64,000 nucleotides of DNA from Parablautia sp. Marseille-Q6255 (GCF_951230155.1 NZ_CATNVD010000021.1:1-64000); one strand, 5' to 3'; positions 25,224 to 34,872 are shown, counted from the stretch's first letter. Notes: a model not told the origin generated them from the letters alone. A program made the numbers and translations.

Positions 25224-26216
25224 TCAAATTGTTCCACCCTTAATTAATTCTACATCACAGACCTGTTTTTCCTCCACATGAGTATCACCGTCCAAAAGTC
25301 GCATAATCGTATCCACACAACATTTTGCCATTTTAGGGATATCCTGTTTTACAGTTGTCAGAGGAGGACTTACAAGCTTTCCAAGATCCAATCCATCATA
25401 TCCTATGATCTTTAAGTCCTCTGGAACACGAATTCCCCTCTTTTTAACCACTGCCATACATGCTACTGCCAGAAGATCTCCCGCGTATACCGCATCCACA
25501 TCATCAAACAAATCTAAATACTTTTCAACTATCCACATATAATATTCATAACTCAATACATTCCACTCCACCTCGGCAGAAATGACAGAAATACCATTTT
25601 TGTTTAAAATCTGTTTCATACCGAGTCCACGTTCCTCAAACGGATGATGTATATACGTTTTTCCTTCCAAAGTCAGAATTTTTTTACAACCTGCCTGAAT
25701 AATCTGATCTGCAATCAGCTGTGCTCCTTTTTTATTATCTGATGTAATAATTGGAATTCCCTTCCCCCAGTTTCGGTCCATGCTGACAATCGGTTTTTTT
25801 ACCCTCTTCAGGATTTTTTCTGATGGCGGATCTACTCCAACAATCAGACCGTCCATTACATTTTTTTCCATCAGATCAATCAATTCTTCCACTCGATTAC
25901 TTATTTCAATCGTATTACATACAAGCGCGCGATATCCATAGCGAAACAGTTCCATCTCTGTGTATTTCATAAACTTTGCAAAAAACGGATTTTCCAGATC
26001 TGGAACAATCACGCCAATCACACCGCTCTTGTTTCGATATAAATTTCTTGCCAGCTCATTTGGCTGATAGTTCAATACTTTAACTGCCTCTTCAATTTTT
26101 TTCCTCGTTTCTTCCGACACATACCCAGTTTTATTTAACGCTCTTGATACTGTTCCTACTCCAACGCCCGCATAAGCGGCCACCTCTCTGATTCCCGCCA
26201 TTTCCTCTACACTCAC
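25224..26216 (-). CDS. LacI-family transcriptional regulator
   Basis: 330 residues: N-terminal LacI helix-turn-helix (IREVAAYAGVGVGTVSRALN) and hinge (YQPNELARNL), then a periplasmic-binding-like ligand domain starting GVIGVIVPDLENPFFAKF. GTG 26216 is used here; ATG 26201 is an alternative start. It lies upstream of the GH32 operon in the same direction and has a perfect operator candidate over that promoter, so it most likely represses sugar uptake until a fructose-related inducer binds. Confidence 0.88.
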   Translation of the reverse strand: MSVEEMAGIREVAAYAGVGVGTVSRALNKTGYVSEETRKKIEEAVKVLNYQPNELARNLYRNKSGVIGVIVPDLENPFFAKFMKYTEMELFRYGYRALVCNTIEISNRVEELIDLMEKNVMDGLIVGVDPPSEKILKRVKKPIVSMDRNWGKGIPIITSDNKKGAQLIADQIIQAGCKKILTLEGKTYIHHPFEERGLGMKQILNKNGISVISAEVEWNVLSYEYYMWIVEKYLDLFDDVDAVYAGDLLAVACMAVVKKRGIRVPEDLKIIGYDGLDLGKLVSPPLTTVKQDIPKMAKCCVDTIMRLLDGDTHVEEKQVCDVELIKGGTI

Positions 26217-26383
26217 TTTACTTTTTATCAGCCTTTACTGACTATTTTTTATCTTTTTGATGTCCGGCACAAATAATCTATTTACCTTACATTCTTATAA
26301 TAAGCATCATACCATCTCATCAAGATACTCTGCAATCCTTTTATGTGTATAACTTTTCATTTACTAGTATAAACCTCTATCCG

Positions 26384-26423
26384 TAGAAAACAGAAGCCTC
26401 TGCTGCTCACAGCAAAGGCTTCT
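26384..26423 (-). terminator. terminator of the flavodiiron gene
   Basis: AGAAGCC(T)CTGCTG...CAGCAAAGGCTTCT pairs over 26392-26423; on the minus strand TTTTCT follows. The remaining sequence up to the LacI-family gene holds its likely promoter but nothing else readable. Confidence 0.65.
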
Positions 26424-26472
26424 GCTCACTTTCAGAATTTTTTTAATTTCTGTTTTTCATGCGATCTGCAGA

Positions 26473-28338
26473 TCACAGCTTCTCAAAATCCTCTACGCCA
26501 TGCTTGCAAAGCGGACAGATATAATCTGCCGGAAGCTCATCGCCTTCATAGATAAATCCGCAGATCTTACATACGTAGCCTGTCTTATCGGTCGTCGGCT
26601 GTGGCTTCGGCTTAATGTGGTCAAAATAGTACTGATACGTCACGCTCGGCACGTTTGAGAGAACTGCTGACTCTGTCACATCTGCTACAAACAGCGTATG
26701 CGTATCGTAATCGTACTCTTCTGTCACCTTTCCGGAAATTACAGCATTTGAGTACTCCGGTACGTAGCGCAGACCGTTTGCTGTACGAGCTTCTGATCCG
26801 GCCTGAGCAAACTTGTCCACATCGCGTCCGCTCTGGAAACCGAACTGCTGGAATACCTTGAACGGAACGTCTGTCGTCAGAACAGATACGTTAAACTCGC
26901 CTGTTTTCTTGATAATATCATGCGTATAGTTTGCCTTGTTAACTGCGATCGCAATACGCTTCTTCACGTCTGTCACCTGCATCACTGTATTGATAATGCA
27001 GCCGTTATCCTTGCTTCCGTCGTTTGCACTCAGTACAAACAGACCATAGGAAAGCTTGAACATCGCATTCGGATCGATCTCTGCCTTCACTGCGATCTCT
27101 TCTTTCTTCGCCTCCGGCATCGGCAGCGTCTTAGCTGCGCCCGGAACAGATTCTGCGATCGCATCTGCAAGTGCGTCTACCTGTGCCAGCTGATCTTTCT
27201 TCAGAGAAGAGATCACTGTCAGCGTATTCTCCAGAATCGTCATATTCTTGCACTTTTCAAACTGCTCACGCATCAGGCTGCCGCTTGTCGGCGCCCATGA
27301 ACCATTCTCGATCAGGGCGATCGTACGGTTCTGGATATTATGTGCTACGAGATCGTAGATCAGCGCTTCCATATTTACGAAAATGCCTGCATTGTACGTC
27401 GTAGACGCAAATACAAGATGGCTCCACTTAAACGCAGCTGCAATAATATCAGACGCAGGAGTCACAGAGACATCGAACATCACCGTCTTCACACCGCGCT
27501 CACGCAGACGGCATGCAAGGATCTCAGCTACATTCTCTGTATGTCCGTAAACAGACGCATACGCGATCACTACGCCATACTCTTCCGGCGCATAGGAGCT
27601 CCAGTGCATGTACTTGCCGATAAAGTCACCGATATTTCTTCTCCATACAAAGCCATGCAGCGGACAGATCATGTTGATCTCCAAAGTAGCTGCCTTTTTG
27701 AGGAGAGCCTGTACCTGATCACCGTATTTTCCTACGATATTTGTATAATATCTTCTTGCTTCATCGAGGTAGTCACGCTCAAAGTCCACCTCATCTGCGA
27801 ACAGAGCGCCATTGAGCGCACCGAATGTACCAAAGCCATCTGCTGAAAACAGGATCTTGTCCGTTGTATCGTAAGAAACCATAACCTCCGGCCAGTGAAC
27901 CATCGGAGCCATCACGAATACCAGATTGTGCTTTCCAAAGCTGAAGCTGTCGCCCTCGTTCATCAGGATCGCACGGGAATCAATGTCAAACTCAAAATAC
28001 TGCTTCATCATATTCGCGATCTTCTGGTTACAGATGATCTGTACCTCAGGATAACGCATCACAACTTCCTGGATCGCCTCTGAATGGTCCGGCTCCATAT
28101 GGTGGATCACCATGTAGTCAAGCTTACGTCCGTCAAGAACCTCTGCAATGTTCTCAAAGAATGTACCCTTTACAGCTTTATCCACTGTATCAAAAAGAAC
28201 GGTCTTTTCATCCAGCAGCAGGTAGGAGTTGTAGGAAACTCCATCCGGTACGGAATATACGCCCTCAAACATCGCAAGGCGACGGTCATTACTGCCGACC
28301 CAATACAGGTCATCTGTCACTTTTCTGTAGCAATACAT
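26473..28338 (-). CDS. FprA-type flavodiiron protein with flavin reductase and rubredoxin domains
   Basis: 621 residues from ATG 28338 (GGAGGGAAAGAC). Order of domains: metallo-beta-lactamase-like diiron domain (HHMEPDHSEA, residues ~78-88), flavodoxin (~255-390), flavin reductase-like (~430-560), and C-terminal rubredoxin with two CxxC knuckles (CKICG, CPLCK). Flavodiiron proteins reduce O2 or NO to protect anaerobes; fusion with reductase and rubredoxin would give a self-contained electron path from NAD(P)H. It sits between two sugar genes but has its own promoter and terminator. Confidence 0.93.
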   Translation of the reverse strand: MYCYRKVTDDLYWVGSNDRRLAMFEGVYSVPDGVSYNSYLLLDEKTVLFDTVDKAVKGTFFENIAEVLDGRKLDYMVIHHMEPDHSEAIQEVVMRYPEVQIICNQKIANMMKQYFEFDIDSRAILMNEGDSFSFGKHNLVFVMAPMVHWPEVMVSYDTTDKILFSADGFGTFGALNGALFADEVDFERDYLDEARRYYTNIVGKYGDQVQALLKKAATLEINMICPLHGFVWRRNIGDFIGKYMHWSSYAPEEYGVVIAYASVYGHTENVAEILACRLRERGVKTVMFDVSVTPASDIIAAAFKWSHLVFASTTYNAGIFVNMEALIYDLVAHNIQNRTIALIENGSWAPTSGSLMREQFEKCKNMTILENTLTVISSLKKDQLAQVDALADAIAESVPGAAKTLPMPEAKKEEIAVKAEIDPNAMFKLSYGLFVLSANDGSKDNGCIINTVMQVTDVKKRIAIAVNKANYTHDIIKKTGEFNVSVLTTDVPFKVFQQFGFQSGRDVDKFAQAGSEARTANGLRYVPEYSNAVISGKVTEEYDYDTHTLFVADVTESAVLSNVPSVTYQYYFDHIKPKPQPTTDKTGYVCKICGFIYEGDELPADYICPLCKHGVEDFEKL

Positions 28339-28360
28339 GTCTTTCCCTCCTGTGAGTTTT

Positions 28361-28390
28361 TCAATAATAATAATCATTTTTATTATATCA
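28361..28390 (-). promoter_or_regulatory. fprA minus-10 with Fur/PerR-like AT-rich repeat
   Basis: TATAAT (28387-28382) lies on the minus strand upstream of the flavodiiron gene, followed by AATGATTATTATTATTGA, which resembles Fur/PerR-type boxes in composition. The minus-35 is weak. Regulation by oxygen or iron stress would make sense but is only suggested. Confidence 0.35.
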
Positions 28391-28482
28391 CAGGTTCTTT
28401 TAAATTTCCATAGGAAATCCTATAAAATTTTCTTAAACAAATTTACCCGGATTTGCCTGAACAAATCATCTAAATACTATGA

Positions 28483-28545
28483 AAAAAGCAGCCAGGTGCC
28501 TCCGATGCCTGATGCCGCCCGGAAAGCTCCCCTGCTGCTCTTTTG
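28483..28545 (-). terminator. terminator of the fructokinase gene
   Basis: On the minus strand an outer stem AGCAGCAGG / CCTGGCTGCT with inner pairing is followed by six T residues; it begins about 17 bases after the kinase stop. Confidence 0.6.
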
Positions 28546-28561
28546 TCTGTCAATTCTGCCT

Positions 28562-29506
28562 TCAGGCATTTTCTTTCATGTACGCTTCAATCTGCTCGCG
28601 CGTAGGAATCGAGGCGATAGCGCCCTTGCTCTGTACGCAAATGCATCCGGATACATTGCCATACTCCATCGCGTTGCGGATAATATCTGCGGTAAGATCC
28701 TCCGCTTTCTCAACTCCCTGGATCCTCAGACTGGAAAGGAAGCCGCCCCAGAAGGCATCGCCCGCACCAGTTGCGTCCACTGCCTTTACCTTGCGTCCCT
28801 GGATACGGATCACCTCGTCTCCGAAAAATGCCTGCGCGCCGTCTGCCCCGAGCGTCTCTACCAAAACCGTGATACCATGCTTCTTCATCAGGGCCGGAAG
28901 CGCCTCCACTCCGCCCATCATCTCGACCTCCTCATCAGAGATCTTGAGCAGATCTACATATTTTAAAACATCCATAACCGCATCCGTACATGCCTGTACA
29001 TCATCATTCCAGACTACGTTGCGGTAATTCACGTCAAAGCTCACAAGTCTGCCCAGCTCATGTCCTACACGCATCGCCTTTACCGTTGCGTCCACGGCCG
29101 GTCCGGAGGAAAGTGTGAAAGATCCTGCATGTACGATCGCAGAATCGCGGATATCTTCTTCTTTTACATCCGCCTCTGAGAGAAACAGATCTGCACCCGG
29201 CTTTCTTGCAAACGTAAATACACGCTCCCCGTCTTCCTTGAGCGTCACAAAGGCCATCGTCGTCACAGCCTCTTTACACAGATCCGGGCAGGCCGCCGTC
29301 ACATGATGCTCCGCCAGCGTATCCATCAGAAAATGTCCAAAATCATCCTCTCCCACCTTGCAGCACATGCTTGCCGAAAGACCATTCTTCGCCACTGCGA
29401 TCGCCACATTTGTCGGAGCTCCTCCTGCTTTTCTGATATAGCTTGCCGGTTCACTGCCCGGGATAAAATCAATCAGCATTTCTCCAATACTATATACATC
29501 CGTCAT
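28562..29506 (-). CDS. PfkB-family sugar kinase, probable fructokinase
   Basis: 314 residues from ATG 29506 (AGGAGGGTAACAGT). PfkB signatures are clear: N-terminal GGAPTNVAIAVAKNG and C-terminal DATGAGDAFWGG with the catalytic aspartate. Overall resemblance is to the ScrK/fructokinase group. Together with GH32 it would phosphorylate the released fructose to fructose 6-phosphate. It is separated from the GH32 operon by fprA, so it is not in the same transcript. Confidence 0.85.
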   Translation of the reverse strand: MTDVYSIGEMLIDFIPGSEPASYIRKAGGAPTNVAIAVAKNGLSASMCCKVGEDDFGHFLMDTLAEHHVTAACPDLCKEAVTTMAFVTLKEDGERVFTFARKPGADLFLSEADVKEEDIRDSAIVHAGSFTLSSGPAVDATVKAMRVGHELGRLVSFDVNYRNVVWNDDVQACTDAVMDVLKYVDLLKISDEEVEMMGGVEALPALMKKHGITVLVETLGADGAQAFFGDEVIRIQGRKVKAVDATGAGDAFWGGFLSSLRIQGVEKAEDLTADIIRNAMEYGNVSGCICVQSKGAIASIPTREQIEAYMKENA

Positions 29507-29655
29507 ACTGTTACCCTCCTGGATCTTCATAATTCAACCGCCGCACCATCCGCTTTTATGTATGATACGGCAGTTCCAGTATATCCGTTTCAAGGCGGAA
29601 AGTCAATCATATAGCAGAATCCTTCCCGGCCGCCCCCCCGGCACAGGTCTTCCTC

Positions 29656-29684
29656 TTGCAATATCTGCAGCTATCCTATATGAT
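29656..29684 (+). promoter_or_regulatory. promoter of the secreted Ig-like protein gene
   Basis: TTGCAA (29656-29661), 17-bp spacer, TATGAT (29679-29684), followed by a 50-base leader with GGGAGGATG before ATG 29734. Confidence 0.55.
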
Positions 29685-29733
29685 AATCATGCAGATTTTG
29701 TTCTGTAAAAAACAGGAACGGGAGGATGTTGTT

Positions 29734-30291
29734 ATGAAAACCTTGAAAAAGGCACTTCAGACGTTTTGTCTGGCACTTGCATTGTCACTTGTTGTACCAG
29801 CAGTTTTTCCTGCTGCCGGAGAGGTAGCGGCCGTCTCTGCCGCTTCCAGGATCAGTAAAAAGTCCGTCACACTGTCCAGAGGCGAATCGGTCAGACTGAA
29901 AGTCACCGGAACAAGCAAAAAGATCAAATGGTCAAGCAGTAAAAAATCTGTGGCATCTGTCACTGCAAAAGGAAAAGTCACCGCAAAGAAAAGCGGTACT
30001 GCCATTATTACTGCAAAGTTTGGAAAGAAAAAGCTTACCTGCAGGGTAATTGTCAAAAAAGCTGCTTCAAATAACAAAAACCCTGGAAATCAATCGGGAA
30101 GCCACGCACAGAACAGACCGGATCCTGATACTCCAACACAAAGCCCCTCTGTCGGAGACAGCGTCTGGATCCCGCGGACCGGATCCAAATACCACCGGAC
30201 TCCTGACTGCAGCGGTATGAATTCACCGACTCAGGTATCTCGCAGTGAAGCTATCTCGATGGGCTATGAGCCGTGCAAAAGATGTTATTAA
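29734..30291 (+). CDS. secreted protein with BIG2-like domain and C-terminal cysteine motif
   Basis: 185 residues with a signal peptide (about 1-38). Residues ~40-108 form a lysine-rich bacterial Ig-like group 2 domain (SVTLSRGESVRLKVTG, then SVASVTAKGKVTAKKSGTA). After a proline/asparagine linker comes a C-terminal motif YHRTPDCSGM...GYEPCKRCY, similar to small metal-binding ends found on secreted nucleases and Ada-like domains. Likely a cell-surface or secreted protein; the function is unknown. Confidence 0.75.
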   Translation: MKTLKKALQTFCLALALSLVVPAVFPAAGEVAAVSAASRISKKSVTLSRGESVRLKVTGTSKKIKWSSSKKSVASVTAKGKVTAKKSGTAIITAKFGKKKLTCRVIVKKAASNNKNPGNQSGSHAQNRPDPDTPTQSPSVGDSVWIPRTGSKYHRTPDCSGMNSPTQVSRSEAISMGYEPCKRCY

Positions 30292-30311
30292 GCCGCCGTA
30301 TGCTAAAATAT

Positions 30312-30372
30312 AAAAACCTCCGCGCCATACTGCTTTCCCTATAAGCCGTATGACGCAGAGGTTTTCTTTTTC
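30312..30372. terminator. bidirectional terminator
   Basis: AAAAACCTCCGCGCCATAC (30312-30330) pairs with GTATGACGCAGAGGTTTT (30348-30365), with T tracts on both strands. It ends the Ig-like gene from one side and the GH172 operon from the other. Confidence 0.8.
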
Positions 30373-30437
30373 TATGCTTCTTTGCATTATCCTGTCTGAT
30401 AAAATTCTTCTGTCATTATCTTTCTGGAGCTGCAGGC

Positions 30438-31541
30438 TTATTTATCCTCCAGCTCTCCTTCCCACTGAAAGCTTCCTTCCTCCACGGGAAGCCGTTTTTC
30501 CACCGGCAGTATCTCTTCAAAAGCCTTATGCGGTTCCGTCTGATACCAGTATGCCGTCGAAGACCAGTCGTCACTGCGGTGATTTGCATGGCCATGCTCG
30601 ATCGTCACCTTTATGGATTTTTCAAACATAACCGGATCCGTTATATGATACCGGTAATACGTGATCTTTCCCTTCCAGTTATCCTTTCCCCCGAGGATCA
30701 GACCATGATACGGAGCGCTGTACTCCTGCGTCGGACACCATGCCATATTGACATAATCCTCCGTGCCGGTCCCATGCAGTCTCGGCGGCCAGGGTTCCCC
30801 GTCAATAAAGATCATATCATCGCCTTCCCCCGGCCAGTCCCAAAGCGCATTCTGATGCAGATTATGGATATTTACATTGCAGCCGACATAATGGCCCTTT
30901 CCCTCTGCCTCCATCAGCACATAGTTCTCCTCTCCCGTAGTATTCTCACCGCCAAAACACCAGTCTCTGTGTGTTTTGAATTCCTGTTCCTCCCTGCCCT
31001 GTGTCGGCAGCTCACGGTGCCATTTTGCATGGAAGCGAAGCATATCCTCTGGAAGCGCCTTATACTCCTCATAGTCAATATAATAATACAGAAGCAGTTC
31101 TCTGCCGCTTTCATTAGTCACGGTGATTCTTGCCTGTGTCGCAAACGGCATCGGGAACCAACAGTTAAATCCTCTGCCATCCTCGGGACTCATCTGAAGT
31201 GGCTCACTCACAAAGTTTTTACTCATGGCATGACCCATGCCAAAAAAGTCTCCGGTCGGAGCAAGCACACTCGGCTCTTTTTCACCATCCCAGTACATAC
31301 GAAGCACAGACTTTCTCAAATAATGCTTCTCTTCCACCACGTCATCATTCGCCAGCGTAAACCAGATATGATTAATACAGCCTGCCGCATGAATATCACA
31401 CAGGGTAAACGTCTCTCCCGGCTGGATATGGATCCTGTCATCGTTTCCTCCCGTTCTGTCGTAACTGGATACTCTCATTCTTTTTGAGTCTCTGGCAACC
31501 GCGATCGTAGAAAGCGATGCCGGTAAAATAGTGTTTGCCAT
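30438..31541 (-). CDS. GH172 (DUF2961) glycoside hydrolase
   Basis: 367 residues of the DUF2961 family, now GH172. Typical passages: GETFTLCDIHAAGCINHIWF, GRGFNCWFPMPF, and the GTGTEDYVNMAW segment with conserved acidic residues. Characterised GH172 enzymes act on alpha-D-fructofuranosides (difructose dianhydride I synthase/hydrolase) or D-arabinofuranosides. No signal peptide, so it acts on imported substrate. It is last in an operon with its own binding protein and permeases, close to GH32 and fructokinase, which favours a fructose-based substrate. Confidence 0.85.
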   Translation of the reverse strand: MANTILPASLSTIAVARDSKRMRVSSYDRTGGNDDRIHIQPGETFTLCDIHAAGCINHIWFTLANDDVVEEKHYLRKSVLRMYWDGEKEPSVLAPTGDFFGMGHAMSKNFVSEPLQMSPEDGRGFNCWFPMPFATQARITVTNESGRELLLYYYIDYEEYKALPEDMLRFHAKWHRELPTQGREEQEFKTHRDWCFGGENTTGEENYVLMEAEGKGHYVGCNVNIHNLHQNALWDWPGEGDDMIFIDGEPWPPRLHGTGTEDYVNMAWCPTQEYSAPYHGLILGGKDNWKGKITYYRYHITDPVMFEKSIKVTIEHGHANHRSDDWSSTAYWYQTEPHKAFEEILPVEKRLPVEEGSFQWEGELEDK

Positions 31542-31593
31542 AATATACCTCCATTTTCTATCTGCTTTTGTATCGTCTGTTTTTGTATCGTTG

Positions 31594-32418
31594 TCAGCCC
31601 TTGATTCCCGCTGTTTTTACTCCTTCAGTAATCTGCTTCTGGAATACGAAGAATAATATGATGATCGGGAGTGCTGATACGCACGATGCCGCAAGCACGA
31701 GATTCCACTCAACGGCCTGTGCACTCTTAAAGTTCGCAATTGCAATCTGTACCAGCCAAAGCTCACGATCCTGTGCCACAATCAGCGGCCACAGATAGTT
31801 GTTCCAGTTCGCAAGAAAAAATGCTACTGCGAGCGTTACCGCAATTGGCTTGGAAAGCGGCAGTACAATTCTCCAGAACACACCAAAATACGATGCTCCA
31901 TCTATTTTTGCCGATTCCTCCAGTTCCTTTGGAATACCGAGGAAGAACTGGTGAAACAGGAAAATGCCGTATGCATTTGGGATCATCGGAATAATGATTC
32001 CCCACAGATTGTTGATCAGTCCCATATTTTTAATGATGATAAAAAGAGGGATCATAATAACGGAGAATGGAATCATCAGCGTACTGATAATCCAGGTGAA
32101 AATCACCTTTCTTCCTCTGAAGTTCAGACGTGCCAACGCATAACCGGACATTGCATGGAACAGCAGAGCTACTACCGTTACAATCGTTGCAACATAAAAA
32201 GAATTAAAAATATTACCTCCAAAGTTTTCTTCCGTAAATACTGTCTTATAATTTTCCAGAGTCAAAGTCGAAGGGTTCGGAAACAGATTCATATTAAATA
32301 CATCCTGCGACTCTTTAAAGGAGCTGATGATCAACAGGTAAACCGGAAATACGATCACGACCGCGATCGCCAGTGCCAGAAGCACCAGCAGAGCATTACA
32401 TACTTTCTTTTTTGTCAT
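31594..32418 (-). CDS. sugar ABC permease, MalG type
   Basis: 274 residues with six membrane helices and the EAA loop (ESAKIDGASYFGVFWRIVLP). Typical CUT1 inner-membrane protein. ATG 32418 follows GGAGGTGACGCAGT and lies 13 bases after the partner permease. It belongs to the GH172 operon. No ATPase is encoded here, so a shared MsmX-type ATPase is expected. Confidence 0.9.
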   Translation of the reverse strand: MTKKKVCNALLVLLALAIAVVIVFPVYLLIISSFKESQDVFNMNLFPNPSTLTLENYKTVFTEENFGGNIFNSFYVATIVTVVALLFHAMSGYALARLNFRGRKVIFTWIISTLMIPFSVIMIPLFIIIKNMGLINNLWGIIIPMIPNAYGIFLFHQFFLGIPKELEESAKIDGASYFGVFWRIVLPLSKPIAVTLAVAFFLANWNNYLWPLIVAQDRELWLVQIAIANFKSAQAVEWNLVLAASCVSALPIIILFFVFQKQITEGVKTAGIKG

Positions 32419-32431
32419 ACTGCGTCACCTC

Positions 32432-33322
32432 CTAATCTTCCTTTCCTTTCATCAGCTTCATCTGAATGAGCGTCAGCACCATGATAATAATAAACAATAC
32501 AAACGCCAGTGCGGAAGAATACCCCATCTCAAAGGTTCGAAACGCCTGATCGTATATGTACAGCACAGAAGTAGTGGTAGCACTTGCCGGTCCTCCTGCC
32601 GTCATGACGTTGATTTGGTCAAATGCCTGAAATGAACCGATCGCACACATAACAAGAACGAACACACTCGTATCTTTCACAAGAGGAAGCGTAATCTTGA
32701 AAAATTTCTGAATCGGTCCCGCACCGTCGATCTCTGCCGCTTCATAATAGTTATGCGGGATATCCTTGATCGCAGCAAGAAACAGGATCGTATTATATCC
32801 CAACACGAGCCATACGCCTACAACCACAGTGGACGGAAGCGCCTGCGTCGTTGATGCGAGGAAGCGCTGTTTTTCACCACCTGCCAATGCGAGGAGCTGG
32901 TTTAGAAATCCATTCATCGGATTGTAAATAAATGACCACACAATACCTGCAATGACTGTGGAAATCGCATACGGCAGGAAAAACGCCGTTCTGAAAAAAG
33001 ACTGGAGTTTCCCGTGCAGTGCATGTAGCAGGCAGGCCAGTAAAAGAGAAAGCACAAATACACTTGGCACATACATAAGCGCATATTTTACTGTCACAAT
33101 AATACTGTTAATGAATTTGGAATCTTTCGCCATCTTAATATAATTCTGGATTCCAATAAATTCCATCTCTGATAACCCATTCCAACTGTGCAGACTGATA
33201 AAAAATGCGTAGATAATCGGAATAAATACAAAAATCAGCAATCCGGCCACATCCGGCAGCAGCATGAGATATGCGGTCAGAGCTTCTTTTTTCTTTCCCT
33301 TCGCCATTCTTTTCTTTTTCAT
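32432..33322 (-). CDS. sugar ABC permease, MalF/UgpA type
   Basis: 296 residues with six predicted membrane helices and the EAA loop (EAAEIDGAGPIQKFFKITLP). The opening LMLLPDVAGLLIFVFIPIIYAF is typical of the CUT1 first permease. It lies between the binding-protein gene and the second permease in a tight leftward operon that ends with GH172. Confidence 0.9.
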   Translation of the reverse strand: MKKKRMAKGKKKEALTAYLMLLPDVAGLLIFVFIPIIYAFFISLHSWNGLSEMEFIGIQNYIKMAKDSKFINSIIVTVKYALMYVPSVFVLSLLLACLLHALHGKLQSFFRTAFFLPYAISTVIAGIVWSFIYNPMNGFLNQLLALAGGEKQRFLASTTQALPSTVVVGVWLVLGYNTILFLAAIKDIPHNYYEAAEIDGAGPIQKFFKITLPLVKDTSVFVLVMCAIGSFQAFDQINVMTAGGPASATTTSVLYIYDQAFRTFEMGYSSALAFVLFIIIMVLTLIQMKLMKGKED

Positions 33323-33385
33323 ACAGTTTTCACTCCTTTATGAAAGGGCTGCATATTGCAGCAGCCCCCTTCCTAAGACCCCATA

Positions 33386-34651
33386 TTATAATGCACCGTC
33401 GTAACTGCTCAGGAAATCGTTGATACTTTCTTCTGCCAGCGTCACTGTATCTTCCAGGCTTACACTTGTGTCAAAGTACGCTGACTGCAGCATATCCTGA
33501 AGAATTGTAGAAACCTCTGCCGGAAGCCTTTTCTCCGGCTGCTCTGTACCGAGAATATTATTTGTAAATTCCGCACACAGCCCCTGCTGATAAACTTCTT
33601 CGTTTGCATCAATAATGGACTGTCTCGGAGCAAAAGCAAACTTCGTCTGTGTACACCACTGCTCCATTCTCGCCGGATCATCGCCAAACATCCATACTGC
33701 AAATTTTGCTGCCTCTTCTGCGTTTTTAGAATTTGCATTTGCACAGATCTTCCATCCGCCTGCAACCGAAGCAGCTTCTCCGCCTTCCGGAACCGGAAGC
33801 GGTGCTACACCGATCTGCTCTGCCATTTCTGGATAATTATTCTGCATCTGCGAAATTGCCCACGTACCGTTGATCTGCATAGCTGTTTCACCCTCACAGA
33901 GCATACCAATCTCTGTATTTCCGCGGCTCGGTTTAATGTTTGCATACCCTTCTTCAAACATCTTGCGCTTAATCTCAAGATTATTAAGAACGCCTTCTTT
34001 GTTCAGAGCTGCTGCTGTCTTGTCCTCATTATATATATCATTTCCAGTCTGCCACAGGAACGGATACCACTCGAAAAGCTGATGTGTGCCCTTTACTGTC
34101 TCCATCGTAAATCCATATCTGGAATCTGTCGTAAGCGCTTTTGCTGCCTCATACAACTCATCCCATGTCTTCGGTACTTCTACACTTGCCTCTTCCAGAG
34201 CCGCTTTGTCATAATACAATCCGAACAGCTCCATCTCAAACGGAATGGCAAGAATCTCATCATCTACGCTCACACCTTCGATAGAAGACTCCGAGAAATC
34301 CTCCAGGACCTCCGGCTTGATATAGTCGTTTAGCGGCATCAGCACATCAGAGTTTGCATATTTCAGAAAAAGTCCCGGCGCTACGAGGAATACATCCGGA
34401 CCTTCCCCCGAAGCAAACGCAGTCGCCATCTTTGTTCCGTTATAATCGTCCCACGGAATCTGCTCAAGCACTACTTCCACGTTGCTCTGCTCGGAATTAT
34501 ACTGGTCTACACAATTCTGAAAAAATTCAAGTTCTTTGTCTGAATGAAATACCCAGAATTTCAGCTCTTCTTTATCGTCCTTCGCAGAAACTGCCATTCC
34601 CGGCATCGCCATTGCTGCACACAGAATGATACTTAAAAGTCTTTTCTTCAT
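33386..34651 (-). CDS. extracellular sugar-binding protein (family 1)
   Basis: 421 residues from ATG 34651 (GGGAGGGTTATCTT). A signal peptide ends at about residue 23 (AVSA), without a convincing lipobox. Family 1 features include KTWDELYEAAKALT and GGWKICANANSKN near the hinge. It opens the GH172 transport operon, 220 bases after the two-component genes. The gap holds AT-rich sequence with possible minus-10 elements and a small hairpin (TTTTTGCTGAAGCAAAAA) before the ribosome site. Ligand is presumably the GH172 substrate. Confidence 0.9.
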   Translation of the reverse strand: MKKRLLSIILCAAMAMPGMAVSAKDDKEELKFWVFHSDKELEFFQNCVDQYNSEQSNVEVVLEQIPWDDYNGTKMATAFASGEGPDVFLVAPGLFLKYANSDVLMPLNDYIKPEVLEDFSESSIEGVSVDDEILAIPFEMELFGLYYDKAALEEASVEVPKTWDELYEAAKALTTDSRYGFTMETVKGTHQLFEWYPFLWQTGNDIYNEDKTAAALNKEGVLNNLEIKRKMFEEGYANIKPSRGNTEIGMLCEGETAMQINGTWAISQMQNNYPEMAEQIGVAPLPVPEGGEAASVAGGWKICANANSKNAEEAAKFAVWMFGDDPARMEQWCTQTKFAFAPRQSIIDANEEVYQQGLCAEFTNNILGTEQPEKRLPAEVSTILQDMLQSAYFDTSVSLEDTVTLAEESINDFLSSYDGAL

Positions 34652-34872
34652 AAGATAACCCTCCCATTTTTGCTGAAGCAAAAACGGCGCCTCTGGATTT
34701 GCTTCGTAACCTTATTGATATATTTATTATAAAGTGTGTTTTGTTAATTTTCCATTTTAATTATTTTATATTCATTATACTTTCTTTTTCTCTTAATCAT
34801 TTTGCATAATAGTCTTTCTTTATAAAGAGAAAAAACCGCCATTTTGTATGACGATTTTTCCCATTTCTCTTT

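Noticed and set aside
30528-31487. 319-codon rightward frame
   Set aside because: Antisense to the GH172 gene; no ribosome site and unlikely composition.
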